Positions 34,728 to 43,067 of a stretch of 64,000 nucleotides of DNA are shown here, in pieces. Origin of the DNA: BP-191 sp035940575 (GTDB lineage: Bacteria; Actinomycetota; Actinomycetes; BP-191); contig DASZER010000012.1 of NCBI GenBank assembly GCA_035940575.1, positions 14,265 to 78,264 of the forward strand. Direction: 5' to 3'. Position 1 is the stretch's first letter; each line of letters begins with the position of its first letter. Both the position numbers and the translations under genes were made by a program. The notes under the pieces were generated by a model. It was not told the origin of the DNA and made no database searches. It saw only the letters and a list, made by a program, of their open reading frames with translations.

Positions 34728-35132
34728 GTGGCCGTCGTCCTCGTCTACGCCACCGACGCGGTCGTCCGCGACCAGGTGCGGCTGGCGATCGGCAGGTCGC
34801 CCGCGGCCGGCGTGACCATCGACTCGTGGGTCGACACCGACGACGCCGACGAGGTCGTGCGCGAGGCCGACCGCGGCACGCCCGACCTGATGATCCTCGA
34901 CGGCGAGGCCTGGCCCACCGGTGGCCTCGGCCTGTGCCGGCAGCTCAAGAACGAGCTCTCCTCGCCGCCGCCGACGCTCGTGCTGATCGGCAGGCGCGAC
35001 GACAGGTGGCTTGGCGAGTGGTCGCAGGCCGACGCCGTCCTCATGCACCCGATCGACGCCGTGGAGCTCGCGCGGGCGGTCGTGTCGTTGCTGTCCCCTG
35101 CCGCCGTTGGCGCCGACAAGGAGAGAACGTGA
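34728..35132 (+). CDS. Receiver-like (atypical response-regulator) protein
   Basis: 134 residues, starting VAVVLVYATDAVVRDQVRLAIG. It has the fold of a receiver domain but lacks the N-terminal acidic pair. Asp in LMILDGEAWPTGGLGLCRQLK occupies the phospho-acceptor place, and VLIGRRDDRWLGEWSQADAV and HPIDAVELA follow. Such proteins are conserved upstream of trpD in actinobacteria. GTG at 34728 was chosen over the GTG at 34716 because homologues begin at this strand. A TAGCAT box at 34683-34688 would give a short leader. Confidence 0.7.
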   Translation: MAVVLVYATDAVVRDQVRLAIGRSPAAGVTIDSWVDTDDADEVVREADRGTPDLMILDGEAWPTGGLGLCRQLKNELSSPPPTLVLIGRRDDRWLGEWSQADAVLMHPIDAVELARAVVSLLSPAAVGADKERT

Positions 35133-35395
35133 ACACCGAGGCTTGGTGCGGGCACTGCGGCGAGTCGTTCCGGCTCGCGCAGGTCGTCGAGGAGGGCGTC
35201 GGGGGGCGCTGCCCGCGCTGCGGGATCGTGTTCTCGCACGAGTACAACGCCGTCGTGACCTCCGCCGTGTCCGCGGCGATCGAGGCGCACCAGCAGCTCC
35301 AGGACGCGTTGCAGCGGATCGGCGAGATGGCGCCGTTGCTGCACGTCGACCGCGACGCGCTCGTGAAGAGCCTCGACCTGCACCTGCAGCGCTAG
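35129..35395 (+). CDS. Small zinc-ribbon protein upstream of trpD
   Basis: 88 residues: N-terminal zinc ribbon AWCGHCGESFRLAQ with the second pair GRCPRCGIVFSHE (two CxxC), then a helical region ending DALVKSLDLHLQR. AAGGAGAG precedes the GTG at 35129. It overlaps the receiver-like gene by 4 nt and ends 7 nt before trpD, so all three are probably co-transcribed. The role is unknown. Confidence 0.75.
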   Translation: MNTEAWCGHCGESFRLAQVVEEGVGGRCPRCGIVFSHEYNAVVTSAVSAAIEAHQQLQDALQRIGEMAPLLHVDRDALVKSLDLHLQR

Positions 35396-35402
35396 GACGC
35401 CC

Positions 35403-36449
35403 TTGCACACCTGGCCCGCCGTCCTCGGGTCGCTGATCGCGGGGGACGACCTCACGACCGAGCAGGCCGAGTGGGCCATGGGCGAGGTCATGGACGGCTC
35501 GGCGACGCCGGTGCAGGTGGCCGGCTTCGCGGTGGCGTTGCGGGCCAAGGGCGAGACGTCGTCGGAGGTCGCGGGCCTCGTCGCGTCGATGCTCGCGCGG
35601 GCGCGCCCCGTCTCCGTCGCGGGCCCGGTCGTGGACACGTGCGGGACCGGGGGAGACCGTTCGCACACCGTCAACATCTCGACCATGGCGGCGCTGGTCG
35701 TCGCGGGCGCCGGCGTGCGGGTGGTCAAGCACGGCAACCGCGCCGCGTCCTCCACGTGCGGGTCCGCGGACCTGCTGGAGGCTCTGGGGGTCCGCATCGA
35801 CCTCGAGCCTGCCGAGGTGGCGGTGTGCGCGGAGCGGGCGGGGATCGCGTTCTGCTTCGCGCCGGTCTTCCACCCGGCGCTGCGGCACGCGGCGGCCGCG
35901 CGGCGGGAGCTGGGCGTGGGGACGGTGTTCAACTTCCTCGGGCCGCTGACCAACCCGGCCAGGCCCGCGTTCCAGGCCGTGGGCGTCGCGGACGCGCGGA
36001 TGGCGCCGGTGATGGCGGGCGTGCTGGCGGCGCGCGGGGCGTCGGCGCTGGTGTTCCGCGGCGACGACGGGCTCGACGAGCTGACGACCGCGACGACGTC
36101 GACGGTCTGGGTCGTGCGCGACGGCGCGGTGACCGTGGAGACGCTCGACCCGGCCGCGCTGGGCGTGCCCGCCGCTGCGGCGGAGGCGTTGCGGGGCGGG
36201 GACGCGGCGTACAACGCGTCGGTGGCGCGGTCGTTCCTCGGCGGGGAGCCCGGGCCGGTGCGCGACGCCGTGCTGCTCAACGCCGCCGCCGCGCTCGCCG
36301 CGGTGACGGGCGGCTCGGGCACGGTCGGCGAACGGATCGCGGCCGAGCTGCCGAGGGCCGCGGCGGCGGTCGACTCGGGCGCGGCGGCGCGGGTGCTCGA
36401 CGCGTGGGTCGCGGCGTCTACAGCGGTCGGGACCACTCCGACTCGGTGA
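35403..36449 (+). CDS. trpD: Anthranilate phosphoribosyltransferase
   Basis: A 348-residue enzyme of tryptophan synthesis. The PRPP loop is DTCGTGGDRSHTVNIST. KHGNRAASSTCGSADLLEALG binds anthranilate, and FAPVFHPALRHAAAARRELGVGTVFNFLGPLTNPA is continuous with the family. Start is TTG (35403); no ATG or GTG lies nearer the family start. The 3' 32 nt overlap the antisense acetyltransferase. No other trp gene is in view, so it is orphaned from the trp operon, as in mycobacteria. Confidence 0.93.
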   Translation: MHTWPAVLGSLIAGDDLTTEQAEWAMGEVMDGSATPVQVAGFAVALRAKGETSSEVAGLVASMLARARPVSVAGPVVDTCGTGGDRSHTVNISTMAALVVAGAGVRVVKHGNRAASSTCGSADLLEALGVRIDLEPAEVAVCAERAGIAFCFAPVFHPALRHAAAARRELGVGTVFNFLGPLTNPARPAFQAVGVADARMAPVMAGVLAARGASALVFRGDDGLDELTTATTSTVWVVRDGAVTVETLDPAALGVPAAAAEALRGGDAAYNASVARSFLGGEPGPVRDAVLLNAAAALAAVTGGSGTVGERIAAELPRAAAAVDSGAAARVLDAWVAASTAVGTTPTR

Positions 36450-36909
36450 GGCTCGGGTCGCTCGGCAACGGCTGCACGCTGCCGTTGGGGGCGAAGCCGA
36501 GGCGTTCGTAGAGGTGCCGCGCGGTGACGTTGGTGTCGGTGGCCCAGAGGCGGACCTCGCCCGCGCCGGTCGTGCCCGCCCAGGCGATCACGTGCTCGAC
36601 CGCCAGCCGGGCGGCGCCGCGGCCGCGCGCGTCCGGGTGCGTCCAGACGCCGAAGACGTTCGGCGTGCCGTCCTCCTCGACGTAGCCGCCCGCGCAGGCG
36701 AGCCACGACTCACCGTCGTCCTCGACGACGTACATGACGTTGTCGCCGGCCTCGGCGAGGCGGCGCGCGCGTTCGCGCCACTGGTCCTCGGTGTAGGCGG
36801 CGGCCTCGGCGAGCGTCGTGCCGAACGCGTACGGCGCCTCCTCGAGCATCGCGAGGCGGAACCCGCGCCAGCGCTCCCACTCGTCCGCGCGCAGGCGGCG
36901 TACGCGCAT
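36418..36909 (-). CDS. GNAT-family N-acetyltransferase
   Basis: 163 residues. RADEWERWRGFRLAML starts the fold. The acetyl-CoA motif A is GVWTHPDARGRGAARLAVEHVI, and the C-terminal motif LYERLGFAPNG is clear. The acceptor is unknown. Its end overlaps the end of trpD by 32 nt in the convergent direction. It is preceded, with a 4-nt overlap, by the RAM-domain gene. Confidence 0.85.
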   Translation of the reverse strand: MRVRRLRADEWERWRGFRLAMLEEAPYAFGTTLAEAAAYTEDQWRERARRLAEAGDNVMYVVEDDGESWLACAGGYVEEDGTPNVFGVWTHPDARGRGAARLAVEHVIAWAGTTGAGEVRLWATDTNVTARHLYERLGFAPNGSVQPLPSDPSLTESEWSRPL

Positions 36910-37196
36910 CAGTCGGCGTCGTCGAAGCCGAGCGAGAACGCGGCCTCGAGGTCGTGCTTGGAGTAGGTGCGGAACGCGATCAGCGTCTGCGTGCTGAGGA
37001 TGCCGGGGACCTTGTTGACGTTGCCGGCGATGACGTCGGCGAGGTCCTCGTGCGCGCGCACGCGCACCATCGCGACGAGGTCGACGTCGCCGGCGACGGA
37101 GTAGACCTCGGTGACGCCGTCGATCGCGGAGACGCGCTCGGCGATCTCGGGGATGGCGTCCACGGCGGCGTTGATCAGGACGACTGCGGTGATCAC
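36909..37196 (-). CDS. Stand-alone RAM (AsnC/Lrp ligand-binding) domain protein
   Basis: 95 residues matching the C-terminal ligand-binding domain of Lrp/AsnC regulators: VVLINAAVDAIPEIAERVSA, GVTEVYSVAGDVDLVAMVRV, and TLIAFRTYSKHDLEAAFSLG. No helix-turn-helix is present, so it is not a DNA-binding regulator on its own. Small Lrp-like proteins of this kind are common in actinobacteria. It overlaps the neighbouring genes on both sides (4 nt with the gene upstream, ATGA with the acetyltransferase). Confidence 0.85.
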   Translation of the reverse strand: MITAVVLINAAVDAIPEIAERVSAIDGVTEVYSVAGDVDLVAMVRVRAHEDLADVIAGNVNKVPGILSTQTLIAFRTYSKHDLEAAFSLGFDDAD

Positions 37197-38641
37197 GGCG
37201 CCGAGCCTAGTGACGTCCGCTCGGGTTCGGCGACAGGACCGCGCTCGTCGTCCACGTCGTCGCGCTGCGCCGGCGTCTCCGACGCGACGTCGTCGGCGCC
37301 GACCGGCTCGGGACCGTCCTGGCTGCTCAACGCCGTCGACACCAGCTCCCCCTCCACGTCGGCGGGGGCGTCGGGCACGACGGGAACGTCGCGCAGCTTC
37401 GGCGGTGCCCACGGCTTCATCGCCTGCACGACGTCCACGTAGAACGCGTCCAGGAGGTCCGCGACGCTGGTGATGAACGAGCCGCGGCCCTGCCCGCGCT
37501 TGGTGCCCATCTGCGCGGAGAGCGTGAGGCGGAACGTTCGGATCTCCTTCTTCGGGTCGCCGACGAGCAGCGCGGCGTTCGTCCGCGTGTCGCGCAGGAG
37601 CTCGGACGTGCTCGCGCCCCGCGCGTACTGCGCGAACGCGTCGATGCGCAGGTTGTCGGGCGCGGACCTGATCTGCCGCAGCAGCCAGTTCACGCGGGTC
37701 GCCGGCCGGCCCTCCCGCGGCGCCTCGACGTCGACGGAGCAGCTCAGGCGGCCCGCCTTGAGGTCGGCCACGAGCCCGACGGTGCCGATCGCGCCGGGGA
37801 TGCGGAGGCCGCCTTCGAGCGTTCCCCGCGTGACGAGGCCCGTGGCGACCGCCTGCGAGCGCAACGCCGGCTCGGTCAGCTCGCGCCGGGTCAGCGCGGG
37901 CTGCACCTCGGTGCCGAGCTGCCTGCCCATCCGCAGGGCGAGGTACTGGATGAGCTGGTCCCATCGGCTCGCCACCTCGGCGAGCCCCTTGTCGCTGGCG
38001 CGGAGCGTCCCGTGGGCGACGGCCTCCCTGACCGTGACCCAGCTCGGACCCATGTCGTCGAACTGCATCGCGCCGGACTTCGGGTTCTCCAGGTAGCGGA
38101 TCAGCTCCCCGAGGATCCACGCCTGGTCCGGGTCCGCGACGCCGCGGTGGACCTTCTGGATCACGGCTTCGGTCAGCACCTGCGTCCACGACAGGTGGTG
38201 CAGCGCGACGCGCTTCAGCTTCCGCTTGTCGACCGGCGTGGGGTGCGTGCCGGCCACGGCCGCGATCTGGTTCGAGATCGTGAGCACCGCGTCGAAGCCC
38301 TGCTCGCGGGCGATGTCGAGGTAGGCCTCCAACTGCGGCGTCGCGAGGTCGTTCGTCGCCGTCTTCACCTCGACCAGCGCGGTCCACACGCGGGAGCCGC
38401 GCGTGACGCGGATCAGCCCGTCGGGGTAGTAGCGCTGCTCACCGAGCTGGAACGGCACCTCGATGTACGTCTCCACGACACCGGCCGGAGCGCCGAACCG
38501 CGTCGTGAGCGAACGCCCGAACTCCCGCACGCTCATCATCACGGCCAGCAGCGCCGACGTCGCCCGCCGCTCCTGCTCGTCCGCCCCGTTGATGCCGGAG
38601 GTCGGGATGAGCCGTGCGACGTGCCAGGTCTCTTCCGCCAT
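37193..38641 (-). CDS. Conserved actinobacterial protein with PD-(D/E)xK-like motif
   Basis: 482 residues, soluble. MAEETWHVARLIPTSGINGA starts the protein; RRATSALLAVMMSVREFGRSL and ETYIEVPFQL follow. A nuclease-fold-like set is YYPDGLIRVT (Asp) and TALVEVKTATN (Glu-x-Lys) near residues 75-100. The remainder is helical, with ELIRYLENPKSGAMQFDD and RTFRLTLSAQMGTKRGQGRG. The C-terminal 70 residues are acidic and disordered. I recall similar sequences widely in actinobacteria without an assigned role. GGGGAGAC ribosome site before the ATG. A TAGGGT box lies about 40 nt upstream. Confidence 0.7.
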   Translation of the reverse strand: MAEETWHVARLIPTSGINGADEQERRATSALLAVMMSVREFGRSLTTRFGAPAGVVETYIEVPFQLGEQRYYPDGLIRVTRGSRVWTALVEVKTATNDLATPQLEAYLDIAREQGFDAVLTISNQIAAVAGTHPTPVDKRKLKRVALHHLSWTQVLTEAVIQKVHRGVADPDQAWILGELIRYLENPKSGAMQFDDMGPSWVTVREAVAHGTLRASDKGLAEVASRWDQLIQYLALRMGRQLGTEVQPALTRRELTEPALRSQAVATGLVTRGTLEGGLRIPGAIGTVGLVADLKAGRLSCSVDVEAPREGRPATRVNWLLRQIRSAPDNLRIDAFAQYARGASTSELLRDTRTNAALLVGDPKKEIRTFRLTLSAQMGTKRGQGRGSFITSVADLLDAFYVDVVQAMKPWAPPKLRDVPVVPDAPADVEGELVSTALSSQDGPEPVGADDVASETPAQRDDVDDERGPVAEPERTSLGSAP

Positions 38642-38701
38642 CTCGTCTCCCCGTCGCGCCGCGGAAATGGTCTCCCCGACCCTAGCGTCGCGGGCGCGCC
38701 G

Positions 38702-39229
38702 TCAGCCGACGCGGATGAGGAGGTTGCCGGTCTCGGGGTCGTCCTCGGGCGGCGGCCAGGCGCCGAGGACGTACTCGGTCGCGCAGGCCGAGAGCTGCCC
38801 TTGCGGCGCGGAGGCGGTCGGCTTCGTGACGCGGCCGTTGACGTACGCGCCGTCGGCGGCCCGCGCGCCCTGCAGCACGCACAGCAACGGGGAGGACAGC
38901 GCGTCGGTCGTCGAGGCGGTGACGAACAGCGTCGCCCCGGCGGGGAAGGCCAGGTCGGCGCTGCTCCACGGCACCGCCACGGTCTCCTCGCGGCGCTCGC
39001 CGCTCGGCAGGAGGTACGCGACGGTGGCGCGGGTCGTGCCGCCGTCGCGGATGCGGAGGGCGTAGCGGACCGTCGCGCCGTCGCCCGCGCCTCCGGTCGC
39101 GCTCGGGGCGGTGCTGGTCGCGGAGCCGGTCGGCGTGGCGGACGGGTCGCCGAGCAGGTGGTCGTAGCCGCCGCACGCCGAAGCGGCCAGGAGCAGGGCG
39201 AGCGCGGTCGCGGCGGCGGGTCGGGTCAT
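38702..39229 (-). CDS. Lipoprotein, unknown function
   Basis: 175 residues with a signal peptide and lipobox-like ALLLAASACGG. After a Thr/Ser/Pro-rich spacer (about 28-48), a beta-rich domain with VRYALRIRDGGTTRATVAYL, VPWSSADLAFPAGATLFVTA and CVLQGARAADGAYVNGRV follows. Two cysteines could form a disulfide (LLCVLQ, LSACATE). Its start overlaps the stop of the acetyltransferase gene (ATGA). Confidence 0.7.
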   Translation of the reverse strand: MTRPAAATALALLLAASACGGYDHLLGDPSATPTGSATSTAPSATGGAGDGATVRYALRIRDGGTTRATVAYLLPSGERREETVAVPWSSADLAFPAGATLFVTASTTDALSSPLLCVLQGARAADGAYVNGRVTKPTASAPQGQLSACATEYVLGAWPPPEDDPETGNLLIRVG

Positions 39230-39720
39230 GGCAGCAGCCTCTCCAGGTAGACGACGTCGAGCAGGCGGCCGAACTTCGTGCCGACCTCGCGCAGCCTGCC
39301 GACCTCCTCGTAGCCGTGCCGGCCGAACGCGCGCAGGCTCGCGTCGTTCTCGGCGCAGACGACGGCCAGGAGCGCGTGCAGCCCGACGGCGCGCGCGTGC
39401 TCCTCGGCGAACGCGAGCGCGGCGCGGCCGAGCCCCCGGCCGTGGGCGGCGGCGTCGAGGTAGACGGTGACCTCGGCGGTGTCGCGGTACGCGCAGCGGC
39501 CCTTGAACGGCGACACGAGGACGTAGCCGACGACGCCTCCCGCCGCGTCGTCGGTGACCGCCCAGGCGCCGTGCCTGCCCGGCTCGCCCGCGGTCGCCTC
39601 GGCCAGCCACGCGTCCGTCGTCAGCGGCTCCGTCTGGAACGTCGCCGTCGTCGTCGCCACGTAGTGGTTGTAGATCGCGGTGGCGGCGGGCGCGTCGCCG
39701 GCGAGGAGTGGACGGATCAC
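39226..39720 (-). CDS. GNAT acetyltransferase, phosphinothricin-acetyltransferase-like
   Basis: 164 residues. MIRPLLAGDAPAATAIYNHY and the strand TTTATFQTEPLTTDAWLAE are typical of the PAT/Pat subfamily. VSPFKGRCAYRDTAEVTVYLD, HGRGLGRAALAFAEEHA and FGRHGYEEVGRL complete motifs A and B. It may acetylate small amino compounds; sequence does not fix the substrate. Confidence 0.87.
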   Translation of the reverse strand: MIRPLLAGDAPAATAIYNHYVATTTATFQTEPLTTDAWLAEATAGEPGRHGAWAVTDDAAGGVVGYVLVSPFKGRCAYRDTAEVTVYLDAAAHGRGLGRAALAFAEEHARAVGLHALLAVVCAENDASLRAFGRHGYEEVGRLREVGTKFGRLLDVVYLERLLP

Positions 39721-39854
39721 GCGCCGACGCTACGACCGAACGCGTTCCGCGCGCGACCGTGGACGGGGCGTCGCGAGCGCCCGTACAGTCGGACGCACCA
39801 CCCCTCGCGACCGCGGCCGCCGTGCCGTGGCGCACCCCTCTCCGGGAGCCCCTC

Positions 39855-40022
39855 ATGCGTCTCGCCCTGCGTGCCGTCGCCGTCGCCGCCCTCGTCGCCC
39901 TCCCGCTCGTCACCGCCGCCCCTGCCTCGGCGGGGCTCATCGACGACTGCCTCGAGGCCGCGCAGTCGCCGCTGGGCGTCGTGGTCATCGAGATCGTGAA
40001 GTGCCTGCCCGACCCCGCGTGA
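39855..40022 (+). CDS. Small secreted peptide with two cysteines
   Basis: 55 residues: a signal peptide ending in AAPASA (cleavage near residue 26), leaving about 29 residues beginning GLIDDCLEAAQSPLG and ending IVKCLPDPA. The two cysteines are 17 residues apart and could form a disulfide or bind a partner. GGGAG lies before the ATG. It stands alone in a 310-bp gap between two minus-strand genes and is too small for automated calls. Being exported, small and cysteine-bearing, it may be a signal or a toxin-like peptide, which is speculative. Confidence 0.5.
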   Translation: MRLALRAVAVAALVALPLVTAAPASAGLIDDCLEAAQSPLGVVVIEIVKCLPDPA

Positions 40023-40033
40023 GGTAGCGGCGG

Positions 40034-41788
40034 TCAGGCGAACGACCGCACGGGCTGGGTCACGGTCCGCATCGACCTCCTCTCGGGGAACGGCGCCGCG
40101 CCGTCGTACGCCGTCTCCAGCGTCGCGAGCAGCCGCGGCGCGCCGAACGCCGGCGACGCCCACTCGCCCTCGACGCGGACGAGCCTGGTGCCGGGGATGC
40201 CGAGCCAGCGCAGGACGCACTGCATCTCCTCGCTCGACGCGCACGACGTCGGCGACGGCCCGGGCACGACGGTCTCGGCGGTCTCCACGAGCGCCTCGAC
40301 GTGCGGGCGCGGGTCAACCCCGAACGCCACCGCCCCCGCCGCCGCGAGCCGCCCGTGCTTGACGACGGCGAGGTGCCAGCCGCCGCGCGTGTCGGGCTGC
40401 GCCGCGACGAGCAGCGGGACGGCCGCGAGCGCGGTGAGCTGCTGGTAGCGCGCGGCCGTACGGACGAACGCCGCCATCCGGTCGCGCTGCGCGGCCGCGT
40501 CCTCGTAGCGGTGCTGCGCCGCGAGCGCCTCCATCCGCCGGGCCAGCGCCGCCCGCAACGCCTCCGGGTCGCCGTTGACGGCGGTCGCGAACGCGTCGGC
40601 GTGGGCGGCGTACGCCTCCTCGGACTCCTCGGCGTTGCACGGCGCGCCGCAGCGGCCCATCTCCCGCAGCGCGCACGGCGCCACGCGGGTGGAGCGGCCG
40701 ATGCGCATCGTGCACTGCCGCAGCCGGAACGCCTCGTGCGCCGCGATCTTCGCGAGCTCCGCGGTGCGCGTGGAGCCGAACGGGCCGAGGTACGTCGCGC
40801 CGTCGTCGGCGACGCGGCGCACGACGGACAGGCGGGGGAAGCGCTCCTGGGTGAGCTTCAGCCAGACGGCGCGCTCGGGGAAGCGGGAGCGGCGGTTGTA
40901 GCGCGGCTTGTGCTCCGCGATCAGCCGCAGCTCGCGCACCTCCGCCTCCAGGCCGTGCGCGCACTCGACGTGGTCGACCCGCTCGGCGCAGCCGACCATC
41001 TCCGCCATCCGCGTGCGCGGCTCGGAGGCGACGAAGTAGTTGCGGACGCGGGCGCGCAGGTCCTTGGACTTGCCGACGTAGAGGACGCGGCCGCGCGCGT
41101 CGCGGAACAGGTAGACGCCCGGCCTGTGCGGAAGCGCGTCGGCGAGGTGGCGCTTGCGCCGCTGCTCGGGCGAGACGAGCGAGGAGAACGTCCGCAGCTC
41201 CTCCAGCGAGTGGACGCCGAGGTTGCCGAGCCGCTCCATGAGCGCGTGCAGCACGTCGGTCGTCGCCTGGGCGTCGGCGAGCGCGCGGTGGCACGGCGTG
41301 ACCGACGTGCGGAACACGCGCGCCAGCGTCGAGAGCTTCACGTCCGGCGCCTCGTCGCGGGTGAGGATGCGCCGCGCGAGCGTGACGGTGTCGAGGTGGT
41401 CGAAGCCGGGCCACTCGTGCCCCGTCGCCTCGCACGCGGCCTTGAGGAACGACAGGTCGAAGCCGGCGTTGTGCGCGACGAGCACCGACCCGCGCGCGAA
41501 CTCCAGGAACGCCGGGACCACCTGCTCGATCCGCGGCGCGGACGCGACCATCGCGTCGGTGATCCCGGTCAGCACCGCGATGAACGGCGGGATCGGCCCG
41601 CCGGGGTCGACGAGCGTCTGGAACTCGCCCTCGACGACGCCGCCGCGGACGCGTACGGCGCCGACCTCGGTGATCGCGGAGGTCGCCGGGGAGCCGCCGG
41701 TCGTCTCGAGGTCGACGACCACGAACGCCGTCTCGCGCAGGGGCGTGCCGAGCTCGTCGAACGAGCCCTGGACCGCCGTCACCGTCAT
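40034..41788 (-). CDS. DEDDh exonuclease fused to UvrC-like (GIY-YIG) region
   Basis: 584 residues. An N-terminal DnaQ-type 3'-5' exonuclease domain (about 22-185) has FVVVDLETTGG (Asp26, Glu28), HNAGFDLSFL (Asp111) and CHRALADAQAT (His167, Asp172). It is followed by a GIY-YIG nuclease-like domain (221-300, RPGVYLFRDARGRVLYVGKSKDLRARVR) and a UvrC-like tail that includes the UVR helix region HRYEDAAAQRDRM. This fusion is widespread in actinobacteria (the M. tuberculosis Rv2191 type). It acts in DNA repair; the exact step is not settled. The promoter matches the PafBC/RecA-independent damage type. Confidence 0.9.
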   Translation of the reverse strand: MTVTAVQGSFDELGTPLRETAFVVVDLETTGGSPATSAITEVGAVRVRGGVVEGEFQTLVDPGGPIPPFIAVLTGITDAMVASAPRIEQVVPAFLEFARGSVLVAHNAGFDLSFLKAACEATGHEWPGFDHLDTVTLARRILTRDEAPDVKLSTLARVFRTSVTPCHRALADAQATTDVLHALMERLGNLGVHSLEELRTFSSLVSPEQRRKRHLADALPHRPGVYLFRDARGRVLYVGKSKDLRARVRNYFVASEPRTRMAEMVGCAERVDHVECAHGLEAEVRELRLIAEHKPRYNRRSRFPERAVWLKLTQERFPRLSVVRRVADDGATYLGPFGSTRTAELAKIAAHEAFRLRQCTMRIGRSTRVAPCALREMGRCGAPCNAEESEEAYAAHADAFATAVNGDPEALRAALARRMEALAAQHRYEDAAAQRDRMAAFVRTAARYQQLTALAAVPLLVAAQPDTRGGWHLAVVKHGRLAAAGAVAFGVDPRPHVEALVETAETVVPGPSPTSCASSEEMQCVLRWLGIPGTRLVRVEGEWASPAFGAPRLLATLETAYDGAAPFPERRSMRTVTQPVRSFA

Positions 41789-41796
41789 GGCTGGGG

Positions 41797-41819
41797 ACGC
41801 TAGGACGGGGGTGTGACAA
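41797..41819 (-). promoter_or_regulatory. RecA-NDp/PafBC-type DNA-damage promoter
   Basis: On the minus strand: TTGTCACAC, then 8 nt (CCCCGTCC), then TAGCGT. This fits the RecA-independent damage-response promoter (TTGTCRGTG-N8-TANNNT) bound by PafBC-type activators in mycobacteria, with CAC in place of GTG. The -10 is 8 nt before the ATG of the exonuclease-UvrC gene, so the transcript is probably leaderless. Confidence 0.65.
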
Positions 41820-41907
41820 GTTCGGGGCGACGCGCCGGGGCGACCCCCCTTGCGGGGCGGGGGGAGCGGCGGACAATCCGGCGCAAAGGCGACCTGGAGG
41901 GGGCGCG

Positions 41908-42798
41908 ATGGCGCGGTCACGGGTACGGGCGCTGCTCGCGGCGGCGCTGCTCGCGGGGACGACGGGGACGGCGGGGACGGCGGGGACCGCGGGCGCGGCG
42001 CCCCCGGCGGCGGCCCCGGCCGTGACGATGGCGGGGACGACGACGTTCCGCTCGGCGTACCCGGCGTGGGTGGACGTGCGGGTGCCGGCCGACGCGACGG
42101 TCGCGACGCCGTTCGGGGACAGCCCCGACCTGAAGGTGCGCGGGACCGGCCGGGTGACGACGTTCGCCATGGTCGGCCAGGGCGCGCGGGCGGGGGACAC
42201 GCTGTACGGCGGCGCGTCGTGGCTCGACGGCGCGACGTTCCTCGTCCCGAAGCCGGCGAACGCCGTCCTCGGCGGCGGGTCGTACGAGACCGTCAAGACC
42301 TACGGCGACGTCACGCGCGTGCGGGCCGGGGCGTACCGGCTCTACCTCGTCCCGGACGGCGGCGCCGCCGAGGTCACGCTGACGCTCCACGGGCTGAACG
42401 GGCGGGCGGCGTACGACCTCACGCGCCGCGCGGTGGGCGCGGTCGACGGCGGCGTCGTGATCGGCACGAACCCGATGCACGCGAGCGTCACGCGCGAGGT
42501 GTCGCGCACGACGTTCGTCGTGCACCTGCTCCGCTCCGACGTCGCGCCCGTGGCCGCGGCCTGGCAGGTCGCGCTGTGCTACGGCCGCGACGTGCGGAGC
42601 GAGGCGCAGGCCTGCACCGGCGGCAGCCAGCAGGACGTCGACGAGCACCGGCTGCCGTACCTGCCGAAGCGCCCACTGCTGTTCGTGCAGGCCTACCCGC
42701 GGGTGCCGCCGAGCGCCGTCACGCTGAGCGCGACCCTCGCCGTCGAGGGCGCGGTGACGCGGCAGGAGTACGTGTCGGTCTGGGTGTCGTACGCCTAG
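41908..42798 (+). CDS. Secreted hypothetical protein
   Basis: 296 residues with a signal peptide (MARSRVRALLAAALLAGTT...AGAAPPAA). The mature part is a beta-rich domain: FRSAYPAWVDVRVPADATV, GTGRVTTFAMVGQ, LYGGASWLDGATF, GGSYETVKTYGDVTRVRAGAYR. The middle and end contain one cysteine pair (LCYGRDVRSEAQACTGG). I do not recognise a family. GGAGGGGG before the ATG is a strong ribosome site. Its TAG shares CTAG with the convergent small membrane gene. Confidence 0.65.
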   Translation: MARSRVRALLAAALLAGTTGTAGTAGTAGAAPPAAAPAVTMAGTTTFRSAYPAWVDVRVPADATVATPFGDSPDLKVRGTGRVTTFAMVGQGARAGDTLYGGASWLDGATFLVPKPANAVLGGGSYETVKTYGDVTRVRAGAYRLYLVPDGGAAEVTLTLHGLNGRAAYDLTRRAVGAVDGGVVIGTNPMHASVTREVSRTTFVVHLLRSDVAPVAAAWQVALCYGRDVRSEAQACTGGSQQDVDEHRLPYLPKRPLLFVQAYPRVPPSAVTLSATLAVEGAVTRQEYVSVWVSYA

Positions 42799-42962
42799 CG
42801 CCTCGTCAGCGTCACGCGCACGGTCGTCACGACGGCGCCGAACACCGTCAGGCCCGCGAGCACGCCCGCCACCGGGCTGTCGCCGGCGGCGACCACCGTC
42901 GCGGTCGCCAGCGCCGCCGCGGCCGCGACGGCGCCCGCGGTGCGACCCTCGTGCAACGTCAT
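42795..42962 (-). CDS. Small two-helix membrane protein
   Basis: 55 residues: MTLHEGRTAGAVAAAAAL, then a short GDSP loop and AGVLAGLTVFGAVVTTVRVT, ending LTRR. The start has a consensus AGGAGGTGA ribosome site 7 nt upstream, the best in the window, so it is very likely real. It lies between two plus-strand genes and ends in a shared CTAG. Function unknown. Confidence 0.65.
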   Translation of the reverse strand: MTLHEGRTAGAVAAAAALATATVVAAGDSPVAGVLAGLTVFGAVVTTVRVTLTRR

Positions 42963-43067
42963 CGTCGGTCACCTCCTCGCCGGTGCCGTTCTGCCCGCGC
43001 GGCGCGCGTCCCTGCGCGGCGGCGGCGTGACGTCGGTCACAGCGACCGGGGTGAGAGGCTGCGCGGC

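Noticed and set aside
36909..37196. Full Lrp/AsnC transcriptional regulator
   Set aside because: Only the ligand-binding RAM domain is encoded; no helix-turn-helix occurs between its start and the overlapping upstream gene in this frame.
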